DNA of 64,000 nucleotides from assembly GCA_013203465.1 (NCBI GenBank), contig JABMNR010000149.1, positions 24,945 through 88,944 of the forward strand, written 5' to 3'. The notes beneath the pieces were generated by a model. It did not search any database. It had not been told where the DNA came from and was given only the letters and a program-made list of their open reading frames with translations. Numbering within the stretch: the stretch's first letter is position 1; each line of letters starts with the position of its first letter. This document shows positions 8,218 to 16,172 of the stretch, piece by piece. The translations under genes were made by a program, and so were the position numbers. The DNA is from Alphaproteobacteria bacterium (GTDB lineage: Bacteria > Pseudomonadota > Alphaproteobacteria > Thalassobaculales > Thalassobaculaceae).

Positions 8218-8944
8218 CGTCGAGGCCGTGAGCCGGCGCTTCGCGCGCGACGGCGGGGCACCGGTCGTCGCCCTCGACCGGGTCGACCTGACGTTGCGCG
8301 AGCACGAGATCCTGGCACTGGTGGGAACCAGTGGCTGCGGCAAGTCGACCCTGCTGCGTATCCTGTCGGGGCTTGATCGGCCGACCTCGGGCCGGGTGGC
8401 GCTGGACGGCCGGGTGCTGTCGGGGCCGACACCGGAGATCGGCATGGTGTTCCAGGAGCCGCGGCTGATGCCATGGCTGCCGGTGCGCGAGAACATCCGC
8501 CTTGCCGTGCTCGACCAGCCGCGCGCGATCCAAGACCAGCGGATCACCGCCGCCCTTGACCGGGTCGGCCTCAACGATGCCGCGGAGGCGTGGCCGAAGG
8601 CGCTGTCGGGCGGCATGGCGCAACGGGCGGCGTTGGCCCGGGCGCTGGTGCGCCAGCCGTCGATCCTGCTGATGGACGAGCCGTTCAGCGCGCTCGACAG
8701 CTTCACCAAGACCGCCCTTCAGGACCATGTGCTCGACCTGTGGGGCCGGGGCGGGTTCACCGTCGTGCTGGTCACCCACGATCTGGAAGAGGCGGCGGTG
8801 CTGGCCGACCGGGTGGTGGTGATGCGCGGCGATCCTGGGCGGGTGCACCAAGTCGTCGAGATCGACGATCCGCGTCCGCGCGACCGCACCGGGGCCGAGG
8901 TTCAACGCATCAAGCGGGAGCTGGCGGTCTCGTTGGAGGGGTAG
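8210..8944 (+). CDS. ssuB: ABC transporter ATP-binding protein (SsuB-like)
   Basis: A 244-residue nucleotide-binding subunit that powers the importer from the cytosolic face. It shows Walker A GTSGCGKST, Q-loop MVFQEPRLMPW, signature LSGGMAQRAALARAL, Walker B ILLMDEPFSALD and the H-loop VTHDLEEA. The closest families are SsuB/TauB/NrtD. It overlaps ssuC by 8 bp and is the last gene of the operon. No desulfonating monooxygenase (ssuD or tauD) follows, so that function must be encoded elsewhere. Confidence 0.9.
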   Translation: MLNVEAVSRRFARDGGAPVVALDRVDLTLREHEILALVGTSGCGKSTLLRILSGLDRPTSGRVALDGRVLSGPTPEIGMVFQEPRLMPWLPVRENIRLAVLDQPRAIQDQRITAALDRVGLNDAAEAWPKALSGGMAQRAALARALVRQPSILLMDEPFSALDSFTKTALQDHVLDLWGRGGFTVVLVTHDLEEAAVLADRVVVMRGDPGRVHQVVEIDDPRPRDRTGAEVQRIKRELAVSLEG

Positions 8945-9441
8945 GGGGCTTTGATAATTCGCATCTCCAATCCACCCTCGCATCCCCGGTGGAAGGGTGA
9001 TAATTGCTCGAGATGGTTGCAGTTAAAATCCGGAATGTGCCGGGATTACCCGACATATACCTGACCCATAGCGCCTCCCTCCATTTCAGGGAAAGATTGC
9101 ACCATCACAGCTAGGGACTAAACGCCCAGCACACGCGATGAAGTCGAAGAGCCCCTATCAGCCGAACCGGATGTCCTTTCCGGCGGCCCGGTTGTGAAGC
9201 GGCCGCACGCGTGCGTGCAGATGATCGATCTGGCGGCTTTGGCAATATGCTGTGACGCTTCCCAGACCCTTCTATCTGGGTTATTTTACCTTTAAAAAGG
9301 GTAGACTGACGAGCATCCGGGCATGGCCAGTTTTGTATAGGGTCAATGTAATGTAGTGACCTCATACCGCGCGCACGAAGTTGGAATTGCCGGGCACCGA
9401 ATAACCTGTTGGTCGTAATCGTTTAAAGGGGGTCGTGTGCA
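8945..9441. other. Gene-free stretch after the transporter operon
   Basis: About 500 bp with no convincing gene on either strand. Base composition drops towards AT from about 9240, leading into the low-GC methyltransferase gene. Small dyads are visible: CACCCT/AGGGTG around 8974-8999 without a T-run, and GGTCA (9341-9345) with TGACC (9357-9361). GGGGG at 9427-9431 upstream of 9442 may serve as the ribosome-binding site. It probably contains the operon end and the left border of transferred DNA. Confidence 0.6.
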
Positions 9442-10218
9442 ATGTTTATTGTAGGAATGAATTTCATTGAAGTCCTAAATCATTTGCCTAAAAACGAGAT
9501 CATCGCTGAACTTGGGGTGAAGACGGGACGGAATGCTCGGCGTATGTTCGAGGTTCTGGATCCTAAAATGATGCATCTCGTGGATCCGTGGGCGAAGGAC
9601 TTCGATGTCGGATATGCGGCTCGGCATACTCCTGAGGAACGAGATTATTTCGTAGAATATTTCAACAGAATGACCAAGTGGAGCAAATCCGAGGAGGCGG
9701 GTGGAAAAATAAACGTTATACGGGATTATGCGATAGAAGCATCTGTGGACTTTGAGGATAAATATTTTGATTTCGTGTATGTCGACACGCTCGATACTTA
9801 CGATGGGTATTTCGGAGATCTTTGTGCATACGCTCCAAAAATGAAAGACGACGGGATCCTTTCTGGTGATGATTATTATGATCTGTGTTTTGCAGTGAAT
9901 AAAAAGAAGGTTCGAGATCCAAAGATGTACGAACCAGAAGGCAGTCTTGTCATGATTAATGCGGCGAATGATTTTTGCGATAAATGTGGATGGGAAATCT
10001 TATTTATTACTGACGAGTACGCGACGCTTAGTAGACCTCCGCGTTTCTTCGCCGGGAAGAAGGGTGTTTTTGGAAAGGCGCATCTTCTCTTGGATCAAGT
10101 CCTGCGTGTCACGCCTTGGGCCGTCGAGGTTTCGAATCCACGCGACATCCGGCAGACGATGTACCAGCCGCATGGTTCGACCGACATCAATGAGCGGCGG
10201 TTTTTCACGAAGCTCTAG
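9442..10218 (+). CDS. Class I SAM-dependent methyltransferase (Methyltransf_24-like), low GC
   Basis: A 258-residue protein with motif I IIAELGVKTGRNARRMF and acidic loop MHLVDPW. DFVYVDTLDTYDGYFGDL is followed by MKDDGILSGDDY, which parallels the YIDG-H-Y...GG-L-GDDY pattern of Methyltransf_24 enzymes often found in glycan or natural-product clusters. Codon usage is clearly more AT-rich than its neighbours (AAA, ATT, GAT, TAT are common), which suggests recent transfer. It stands alone between the ssu operon and an IS relic next to a tRNA gene. The substrate is unknown. Confidence 0.75.
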   Translation: MFIVGMNFIEVLNHLPKNEIIAELGVKTGRNARRMFEVLDPKMMHLVDPWAKDFDVGYAARHTPEERDYFVEYFNRMTKWSKSEEAGGKINVIRDYAIEASVDFEDKYFDFVYVDTLDTYDGYFGDLCAYAPKMKDDGILSGDDYYDLCFAVNKKKVRDPKMYEPEGSLVMINAANDFCDKCGWEILFITDEYATLSRPPRFFAGKKGVFGKAHLLLDQVLRVTPWAVEVSNPRDIRQTMYQPHGSTDINERRFFTKL

Positions 10219-10231
10219 GGTCGGTGGACAT

Positions 10232-10342
10232 TTACCGGAGCGCGATGACCGTGGCGGCGATGGTCCATGTGGCCGCATAGCTTGTGTCGGTTTTGTCGTA
10301 GCGTGTGTTCACGGCCCTTAACGTGTCAAAGCCATCCAGTGT
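10232..10342 (-). pseudogene. IS5-family transposase, C-terminal relic
   Basis: Reading the minus strand gives a peptide of about 36 residues ending at a TAA. It contains RAVNTRYDKTDTSYAATW followed by TIAATVIALR. This matches the extreme C-terminus of IS5-type DDE transposases (pattern RxxTRYDKTxxSyxAxxxIAxxxIxLR). No start, no catalytic residues and no terminal repeat can be identified, so this is a decayed fragment. It lies just 13 bp past the low-GC methyltransferase gene and supports a history of insertion here. Confidence 0.7.
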
Positions 10343-10479
10343 TCTTGATTGCCAATATACCGTGCTGAAATGGACCTTCGATGAGCGCCTTGTTTGCTGT
10401 CGGAATGAAGGGCCTCGAACTCCAAAAATCTCCATTGTTTTCAGAGTAATAGACCAGATTTTCGGTCCGAAAAAAGCAA

Positions 10480-10569
10480 TGGCGGAGGGAGGGGGATTCG
10501 AACCCCCGAGGGGCTTTCACCCCAACACGCTTTCCAGGCGTGCGCCTTAAACCACTCGGCCATCCCTCC
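10480..10569 (-). tRNA. tRNA-Ser (anticodon GGA)
   Basis: A 90-base tRNA on the minus strand with CCA encoded at 10480-10482. The acceptor stem GGAGGGA pairs with TCCCTCC. The anticodon loop CTGGAAA gives anticodon GGA, reading UCC and UCU. The long variable arm (a stem of GGGG/CCCC type) is the class II hallmark of serine tRNAs. The T arm contains GTTCGAATC. Its 3' end faces the low-GC region with the IS5 relic, a common arrangement at island insertion sites. Confidence 0.95.
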
Positions 10570-10729
10570 AAGGCGCGCGGAACCTAATCGACGGTCGCGT
10601 GGTTTGCAACGCCATGTGCACGCGGGCTAACGCTGGCGGGTTCCACGCGGCTTTCTCCTAGTCCCATCATGTGTTTAAATCCTAGTGAGTGATCGTGGGT
10701 CCGGGCACATCCTGGAGCCCTGTCAAGCG

Positions 10730-11062
10730 ATGGATTCCCTCATGCGTACCGTGTTTCGCGCCGTCGGTTGGACTCTCACGGGCATCGCCGCCGTCCTGCT
10801 GGCCCGTGATCTGTTCGACCTGTTGTCCGAGGGACGGTTCGAGCCGCTGTCGCTCGGGTTCGTCTGGAACACACTGAATTCCTCCTCCCTGCAACTCGCC
10901 GAGGCGGGGGTCTCACGCTACCTGCATCCCTGGCTGTGGCATCCGGTGATCGTCACCTTGTTGCTGTGGCCGGCCTTTGCCGTGATTGGCACGCCCGGCG
11001 TCCTGCTGTTGTTGACGACCCGGCCGCGACGGCGGCGTGGATCGGTATTTCGGTCCGATTAA
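10730..11062 (+). CDS. Small hypothetical membrane protein
   Basis: A 110-residue protein with two predicted membrane helices, at about residues 8-27 and 65-95, and an Arg-rich C-terminal tail (TRPRRRRG) expected on the cytosolic side. No family recognised. The start at 10730 is a choice among several; ATG 10742 would remove four residues and GTG 10685 would add fifteen. It ends 81 bp before the Rieske gene and could be co-transcribed, but a promoter-like element lies between them. Confidence 0.6.
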   Translation: MDSLMRTVFRAVGWTLTGIAAVLLARDLFDLLSEGRFEPLSLGFVWNTLNSSSLQLAEAGVSRYLHPWLWHPVIVTLLLWPAFAVIGTPGVLLLLTTRPRRRRGSVFRSD

Positions 11063-11065
11063 TAT

Positions 11066-11107
11066 AACAAGTTTTTACTTGTTTATTTAGCGAGCAATGC
11101 GTATACT
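11066..11107 (+). promoter_or_regulatory. Promoter with overlapping 7-bp palindrome upstream of the Rieske gene
   Basis: A -35 TTGTTT (11079-11084) and a -10 TATACT (11102-11107) are separated by exactly 17 bases, a good sigma-70 match. A perfect inverted repeat, AACAAGT (11066-11072) and ACTTGTT (11077-11083) around TTTT, covers the upstream half of the -35. This is where a repressor or activator would bind. The dyad could instead be a weak terminator for the upstream small gene, as an A/T-rich tail follows. Confidence 0.6.
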
Positions 11108-11143
11108 GGGATCGTTGGAGCCCCTTGTCCCGGAGGATTCGCC

Positions 11144-11746
11144 ATGTCCGTCGCCGTCACCGAACTCGATACCGCCTCCGCGACCACCCCCGTCGATACC
11201 CCGCAACCGATCTGGGTCGAGGCCGTGCCGCTCGACACGCTGGAAGCCGACGGTCGCGCTTTGGTCAAGCGCGCCGGAAAGCAGATCGCCTTGTTCGCCA
11301 CGCGCGGCGGCGTCCGCGCCATCGCCAACCGGTGTCCGCACGAGGGCTATCCACTGTCCGAAGGCACCTTGGCGGAAGGGATCGTGGGTCAACCGGCCTG
11401 CACGCTGACCTGCAACTGGCACAATTGGAAATTCGACCTCGACAGCGGCGAGGTGGTGGGTGGCGGTGACGCGGTACGCATCTACCCGGTCGAGATTCGG
11501 GGCGGCATGGTCTGGGTCGACGTGGTCGACCCGCCGGCAAGGGCGCGGATCGACAAGGCGTTGGCCGGCCTGAAATCGAGCTTCCGGCGCTACGAATACG
11601 ACCGCATGGCCCGCGATCTCGCCCGGATTGCGCAATCCGATGAAAACGGCCAGCGATTCCGACGGAAAGCGGCCACCCATTCCGATCCAAAGCGGCCACT
11701 TTTTCAGCGGTCTGAATTGGCGGGCGTGATCGACGCCGTTGGGTGA
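11144..11746 (+). pseudogene. Rieske [2Fe-2S] domain protein, 5' part, interrupted by IS21
   Basis: Genuine sequence covers 11144-11628; the reading frame then runs 118 bp into the insertion element before stopping. The N-terminal domain is a Rieske ferredoxin: C64-P-H66 in RCPHEGYPL and C90-x2-H93 in TCNWHNW supply the two Cys and two His ligands of the cluster. It continues into RYEYDRMARDLARI, where the element is inserted. Joining 11628 to 14231 restores a single frame of 547 codons. Unless the element is lost, only a truncated protein with a foreign tail can be made. The ferredoxin domain alone might still fold. Confidence 0.88.
11622..11628 (+). repeat. Target-site duplication, left copy (CCCGGAT)
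   Basis: Seven bases, CCCGGAT, directly before the left end of the IS21-family element and repeated at 14224-14230 directly after the right end. Both copies sit in the same codon phase (C-CGG-AT), so deletion of one copy plus the element rejoins the Rieske gene in frame. The length lies within the 4-8 bp typical of the family. Confidence 0.88.
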
Positions 11747-11756
11747 TCGGTTGATG

Positions 11757-12530
11757 TCATTTTCCTTGTGCCTGGTCAATGGTGGCGGGGTGGTTTTTGC
11801 CGGCCTTGATCTTTCGCATGGAGGGTCCGTTGAGTTCGAGCCTGTGGGCGTTGTGGACGATGCGGTCGAGGATGGCGTCGGCGAAGGTGGGTTCGCCGAT
11901 GACCTCGTGCCACTTGGCGAGCGGCAGTTGGCTGGTGATCAGGGTGGCGGCGTTTTGGTATCGCTCCTCGACGATTTCCATGAGGTCGCGGCGCTGCTCG
12001 GCGTTGAGGCGTTCGGGTCCCCAGTCGTCGAGGATGAGGAGGTTTGCCTTGGTGAGGGCGCGGAACAGGCGGGGATAGCGTCCGTCGGCGCGGCCGAGCT
12101 CGAGTTCGGCGAACATCCTGGGGAGGCGTTTGTAGAGCACCGAGAAGTCGTCGCGGCAGGCTTTCTGGCCGAGCGCGCAGGCGAGCCATGATTTACCGAC
12201 GCCGCAGGGACCGATGATGATGAGGTTCTGCTTGCGGGTGATCCACTGGCCCCTGGCGAGTTGCTGGACGAGGGCTTTGTCGAGGCGCCTGGGGGTGCGG
12301 TAATCGATGTCCTCGATCGCGGCATCGGCGTGGCGCAGGCGGGCGTTGCGGAGCCTGTAGGTGAGGCGCCGGTCGTCGCGCTCGGCCGCCTCGCGGTCGA
12401 GCAGCAGGGCGAGCCATTGGGCATGGTCCAATTCGTCGGCTTGGGGGTTGTCGCCGAGCTCGGCGAAGGCTCTGGCCATGCCGAGCAGTTTAAGCAGCTT
12501 GAGTTGGTCGAGTGTGGGATGGGAAAGCAT
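11757..12530 (-). CDS. istB: IS21 helper ATPase IstB
   Basis: A 257-residue AAA+ protein related to DnaC that assembles on target DNA and stimulates the IstA transposase. It shows Walker A GPCGVGKSWLACALG, Walker B LLILDDWGPE, and an N-terminal helical domain starting MLSHPTLDQLKLLKLLGM. Length is normal for the family. It begins 9 bp after istA, so the pair is one operon. Confidence 0.95.
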   Translation of the reverse strand: MLSHPTLDQLKLLKLLGMARAFAELGDNPQADELDHAQWLALLLDREAAERDDRRLTYRLRNARLRHADAAIEDIDYRTPRRLDKALVQQLARGQWITRKQNLIIIGPCGVGKSWLACALGQKACRDDFSVLYKRLPRMFAELELGRADGRYPRLFRALTKANLLILDDWGPERLNAEQRRDLMEIVEERYQNAATLITSQLPLAKWHEVIGEPTFADAILDRIVHNAHRLELNGPSMRKIKAGKNHPATIDQAQGK

Positions 12531-12539
12531 GGTGTCTCC

Positions 12540-14075
12540 TCAATGGAAGTATCTGGAGCCACGAATATTGGGGTGATCGATCGCCGGCCCGTCCGTGGCC
12601 TGTCGAGGTTTGCGGCGATCGAGATTGTTCTTGAGGATCGAGTTGAGCGAGGAATAAGAGGTGGCGCCGATCTCCAAGGCCCTCTCGCAGGCGGCCTCGA
12701 GGCGCGGTGCTCCATGGGTCTTGGCCAGGCGCAAGATGCCGATACAAGAGCGAAAGCCTTGTTCGGGATGAGGCCGGCTCTTGAGGATGACCCCGACCAG
12801 GGCCGCCGTGTTGGGACCCGTGGCGCCGGCCTGGTTGGTAATGCGTTCATGGGTCCAGCCGGCATGGCGGCGGTGCGATGAAGGCATGTGCTCGGGCGTC
12901 GTGGTGTGGCGCCGATTGCCCGACGCGCGCATGTGGAGCGCGACCCTTTTGCCCTTGTGGAAGACCTCGACGCTGCGATCGGTGATGCGCGCCCAGAGCT
13001 TTTGCTTGGCCAGCGCGTGGGGCACCGAGTAATAGTGCTTGGCGACCTCGACGTGGTAGTCGAGGCCGGCGCGGCGCTGTTTCCATTCGGCGTATTCGAA
13101 GGCCACGGCGGGCAGCGGCTTGAGGGCGGGCCGGTCGATCTGCTCGAACAGTTGGCGGCGAGAAGCGCCCAGATGGCGGGTGACCCGGCTGTTCAGATCC
13201 TCCAGCAGTTCGGCGATGGCCTGGTTCAACTCGGCCAACGAGAAGAAGCGGCGGTTGCGCAAACGGGCCAGGATCCAGCGCTCGACGACCTGGACGGCGA
13301 CCTCCACCTTGGCCTTGTCGCGCGGCTTTCGCGGCCGCGCCGGCACGATGGCGGTGCCGTAGTGGGCCGCCATGTCGGCATAGGTCCGGTTGATCTCGGG
13401 ATCGTAAAGGCAGGCCCTGACGACGCCGGACTTGAGGTTATCCGGTACCACCTGAGCCGGCACGCCGCCGAAATAGGCAAAGGCGCGGGTATGGGCGCCG
13501 ATCCAGTCGGGCAGGCTCTGGGTCCAGGTCGCCTCGGCGTAGCTCATGCTCGACGCCCCCAGGGCGGCGACGAAGACCTGGGCCTGGCGGATCTCGCCGG
13601 TCAGGGGATCGATCACCTCGGCCGTGGTGCCGGCGTAATCGACGAATAGCTTCTCGCCGGCAACATGGGCCTGGCGCATGGTGGGATTGAGCTTGCCCTT
13701 CCAGGCCCGGTAGAGGTCGCAGAAGCGGCTGTAGCCGTAGCCCTCGGGATGGACCGCGCGGTACTCCTCCCACAAGAGCGCGAGCGTCACGCCGGATCTC
13801 TTGAGTTCCAGGTGCAGGACCGGCCAGTCAGGCGCCGGCCGGCGGTCCCGCGAGTTCGATACCGCTGGTGGGAAAAGCCGCCGTTCCAGATCCTCGTCGC
13901 TCAGGCCCATCGGCAGGGGCCAGCTCAGACCGGCCCGGCTCGCGCGCTTGATGGTATCGCCGACCGCCGTGCGGCCGAGGTCCAGGCTGACGGCAATTCG
14001 CCGCCTGGACAGCTTGCCGGCATGAAGCCGTAAAACGTCTCGTATCTTGCGCATGGGCAATCGCTCTCTGGGCAT
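12540..14075 (-). CDS. istA: IS21 transposase IstA
   Basis: A 511-residue DDE transposase. An N-terminal helix-turn-helix region ([20 protein letters not shown]) binds the terminal repeats. The integrase core carries the acidic residues in [21 protein letters not shown] and [10 protein letters not shown]. The C-terminal Mu-transposase-like barrel follows. ATG 14054 is an alternative start. The frame is open throughout, so the enzyme is probably functional. Confidence 0.94.
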   Translation of the reverse strand: MPRERLPMRKIRDVLRLHAGKLSRRRIAVSLDLGRTAVGDTIKRASRAGLSWPLPMGLSDEDLERRLFPPAVSNSRDRRPAPDWPVLHLELKRSGVTLALLWEEYRAVHPEGYGYSRFCDLYRAWKGKLNPTMRQAHVAGEKLFVDYAGTTAEVIDPLTGEIRQAQVFVAALGASSMSYAEATWTQSLPDWIGAHTRAFAYFGGVPAQVVPDNLKSGVVRACLYDPEINRTYADMAAHYGTAIVPARPRKPRDKAKVEVAVQVVERWILARLRNRRFFSLAELNQAIAELLEDLNSRVTRHLGASRRQLFEQIDRPALKPLPAVAFEYAEWKQRRAGLDYHVEVAKHYYSVPHALAKQKLWARITDRSVEVFHKGKRVALHMRASGNRRHTTTPEHMPSSHRRHAGWTHERITNQAGATGPNTAALVGVILKSRPHPEQGFRSCIGILRLAKTHGAPRLEAACERALEIGATSYSSLNSILKNNLDRRKPRQATDGPAIDHPNIRGSRYFH

Positions 14076-14216
14076 CCCCGCTCCTCTCGAAAAGGCGCGA
14101 GGCTAGCCCCCAAGGGATCACCCAACGAGGTCGATCACAGGCCCAAAAAGACTGGCCGCTTTGCGTCGGATTCGCTGGCCGCTTTAAATTGGATTCAGTG
14201 GCCGCTTTGCATCGGA

Positions 14217-15389
14217 ATGCGCACCCGGATCGAGGCGGCGGGCGGGGAATTGGCCGAGGCGGTCCGCGCCGCCATCGGTTGGACCCATGATCGGTTCGAG
14301 TGGGGCATGACCCATGCCTACGCGGCGCTCCCTGACTGGCTCAGCATCGCCGACGCGGCGACCGACCCGGACGACCGGCTTGCCGCCCATGCCGAAATTC
14401 TTGGCCACATGGTCTGGGACAGCCTTCGGGAAGACCGCTATCCCTTCGCCGACGGCCGCGAACCTTGGGATGAGGACCGTTTCGTCGCCGCCATCGAGGC
14501 CGAGGACGAGGTGACGGCGGTACGGTTGTTCCGCGGTGGTTTGAGCGCCGACGGCTTCGCCGCGGTCGATCGCGGGCTATGCCGCGCGGCGCTGGCGCAT
14601 TATCAGGATTTCGGCCATTCGGTGATCTATGTCGAGAAGACCCGCGAGGCGGTCGACCGCTTGGGCGCGGCGGTGGCGGAGCCGATCGGGCTGGCCCTGG
14701 TGCGGGCACTGATCACCGCGCGGCGCGAGGATTTGATCCCTGAATTCAAAGCCTACCGTCCGGCACGCGAGGTCTGGACGGGACGGGGCCGCGTGGTGCC
14801 CAAACCAGCGGATTTCTGTCGTGCCTCGGTATCAAAATGCCTGGACCACGCGGTGGCGGCCAGCGGTCAACCCGACCGGCTGTACGACGCCCTGCTGGAG
14901 GCGGCCGCCTGGCAGCTGCTGCACGCGGATCCGGCATACGCCACCCGCGCCCGTCAGCCGGTTAGCCAGAATGCCGGTCGGCTCGATTTCAGCCACGCCA
15001 TCACGTTCGCCAACGCCGGCCGCCGGATCGCCGGAAGGCATCCCGAGTTATGGCCCGACGTGCTGTTGCAGATCGCCTGTTTCCTGGGGCGGAATGCCGG
15101 GTTCGTCGATCCGGCCTACCCGGCCGATCGCTGGCGGATCGCCGACGAACGCGCATTCCTCGCCGAGGCGGCGGCGGCCATCGTCGACCATGGCAACCCG
15201 GAATATATCGTCTCGGCGCATTTGCTGAAGATGACCTGCGCGGTGCGCGAGGAAGTGGCGGCGAACCCGAACGCCTGCTGGGTGCCGGCCCTGACCGCCG
15301 CCCTGAACCGGTTCCTCAACGAGCCGTTCAAGCGCAAGCTGACCCGCCGAACCGCCTATCAGGCGCGCCAGACGGTCGAAGGAGAGTAG
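14217..15389 (+). pseudogene. Rieske fusion gene, 3' part (uncharacterised helical domain)
   Basis: Genuine sequence begins at 14231; an accidental ATG at 14217 in the element end gives a 390-codon frame. After rejoining it forms residues 163-547 of the Rieske protein. The region is largely helical, with His-containing segments GMTHAYAALPDWL, HYQDFGHSVIYVEK and LDFSHAITFANAG. These loosely recall questin-oxidase-like proteins, though I hold that only weakly. A Rieske domain at its N-terminus suggests an electron-fed oxygenase or oxidoreductase. Without its N-terminus this part is probably inactive, though it could be translated from 14217. Confidence 0.75.
14224..14230 (+). repeat. Target-site duplication, right copy (CCCGGAT)
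   Basis: Second copy of the 7-bp duplication, directly after the element's terminal TGCGCA. The left copy is at 11622-11628. Frame is preserved across the two copies. Confidence 0.88.
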
Positions 15390-15418
15390 GGACCGGGATC
15401 GACGGTCTTGGTGGCGCC

Positions 15419-16168
15419 TCAGTTCGCCACCGCCTGGCCGCCATCAATGTACAGGGTCTCGCCGGTGAGGAACGGAATATCCTCGGCCACCAAGGTGGCG
15501 ACAAACCGCGCCACCTCCCAAGCCTCGCCCGGCGCGCCGCGCGGGATCGCCCGCTTGATGAAGGCGCGGAATTTTTCGTTCTCCATGTGCGCGCGGTTCA
15601 GGTTGGTCAGCGTGAAGCCAGGCGCGACATCGACCACGCGAATGCCCTTCCTGGCCCACTCGACCGCCAGACACCGGGTGATGGCGCCGACCGCCGCCTT
15701 CGACGCGCAATAGGCGGCGGTGTATTTCACCCCGATCTTGTCGTAGTGCGAGCCGATGTTGACGATCAGCCCACCACCGGCCGCCGCCAAATGCGGGTAC
15801 GCGGCCTGGCACGCACTGAAGGTGCCGACCGCGTTGGTTCGCAGTACCGCCGCGAAGGCGTCGAGATCGAAACTTTCCGACCGCCCCTCGTCATGGATGC
15901 CGGCATTGTTCACCAGCGCGTTGAGTGAACCGGTCCGTTCAGCGAGCGCGTCAAGCGCGGCGCGGATCGAGCCCGGGTCGTTGATATCGCAAACCATCGG
16001 GATCAGCTGATCGGCCAGGGCGTCTGGCACCGGGCTCTCTTCCGGCCCCGCTCCCTTGCGCGACAGACAGCCGACGATCAGTCCCCGCCGCGCCAGCTCG
16101 ATCGCCATCTCGGCACCCAAACCGCGGGACGCGCCGGTGACCGCGACGGTTCGGGTCACGCCCGGCAT
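15419..16168 (-). CDS. Short-chain dehydrogenase/reductase
   Basis: A 249-residue classical SDR. The glycine-rich NAD(P) motif is VTGASRGLGAE, with NNAG in the central strand. The catalytic YxxxK is in AAYCASKAAVG, with the catalytic Ser upstream in IVNIGSHYDK. The C-terminus ends with the IDGGQAVAN pattern of SDRs related to FabG. The ATG at 16168 is chosen because longer versions would run into lepA. It sits 4 bp downstream of lepA on the same strand and may be co-transcribed. The substrate is unknown. Confidence 0.88.
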   Translation of the reverse strand: MPGVTRTVAVTGASRGLGAEMAIELARRGLIVGCLSRKGAGPEESPVPDALADQLIPMVCDINDPGSIRAALDALAERTGSLNALVNNAGIHDEGRSESFDLDAFAAVLRTNAVGTFSACQAAYPHLAAAGGGLIVNIGSHYDKIGVKYTAAYCASKAAVGAITRCLAVEWARKGIRVVDVAPGFTLTNLNRAHMENEKFRAFIKRAIPRGAPGEAWEVARFVATLVAEDIPFLTGETLYIDGGQAVAN

Positions 16169-16172
16169 AGGG

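Larger units (their letters stand above)
11629..14223. mobile_element. Complete IS21-family insertion sequence (2595 bp)
   Basis: The terminal inverted repeats are TGCGCAATCCGATG (11629-11642) and CATCGGAATGCGCA (14210-14223), identical at 13 of 14 positions and giving the usual TG...CA ends. Multiple internal repeats of AAAGCGGCCA flank each end: 11643-11652 (one mismatch), 11666-11675 and 11689-11698 on the left; the reverse complement at 14153-14162, 14176-14185 and 14199-14208 on the right. It carries istA and istB on the minus strand, both open and full length, and is bounded by a 7-bp duplication. All parts are intact, so it may still be mobile and the insertion recent. Confidence 0.92.

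Noticed and set aside
8974..8999. CACCCT/AGGGTG dyad after ssuB as a terminator
   Set aside because: Short stem, long loop and no T-run downstream; not enough to call a terminator.
9111..9365. 84-codon minus-strand frame in the gene-free stretch
   Set aside because: No ribosome-binding site, no recognisable motif, and a composition like random translation.
8945..10570. Direct repeat of the tRNA-Ser 3' end as an island attachment site
   Set aside because: I looked for a second copy of the tRNA 3' sequence to the left and found none, so no att site is claimed.
10326..10571. Small open frames overlapping the tRNA-Ser gene
   Set aside because: They read through the tRNA and IS relic, and are explained by these features.
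11629..14223. Alternative 6-bp target duplication TGCGCA with the element ends moved inward
   Set aside because: TGCGCA occurs at both ends but belongs to the inverted repeats (forming TG...CA ends). Using it as the duplication leaves the Rieske halves out of frame, while CCCGGAT restores the frame exactly.
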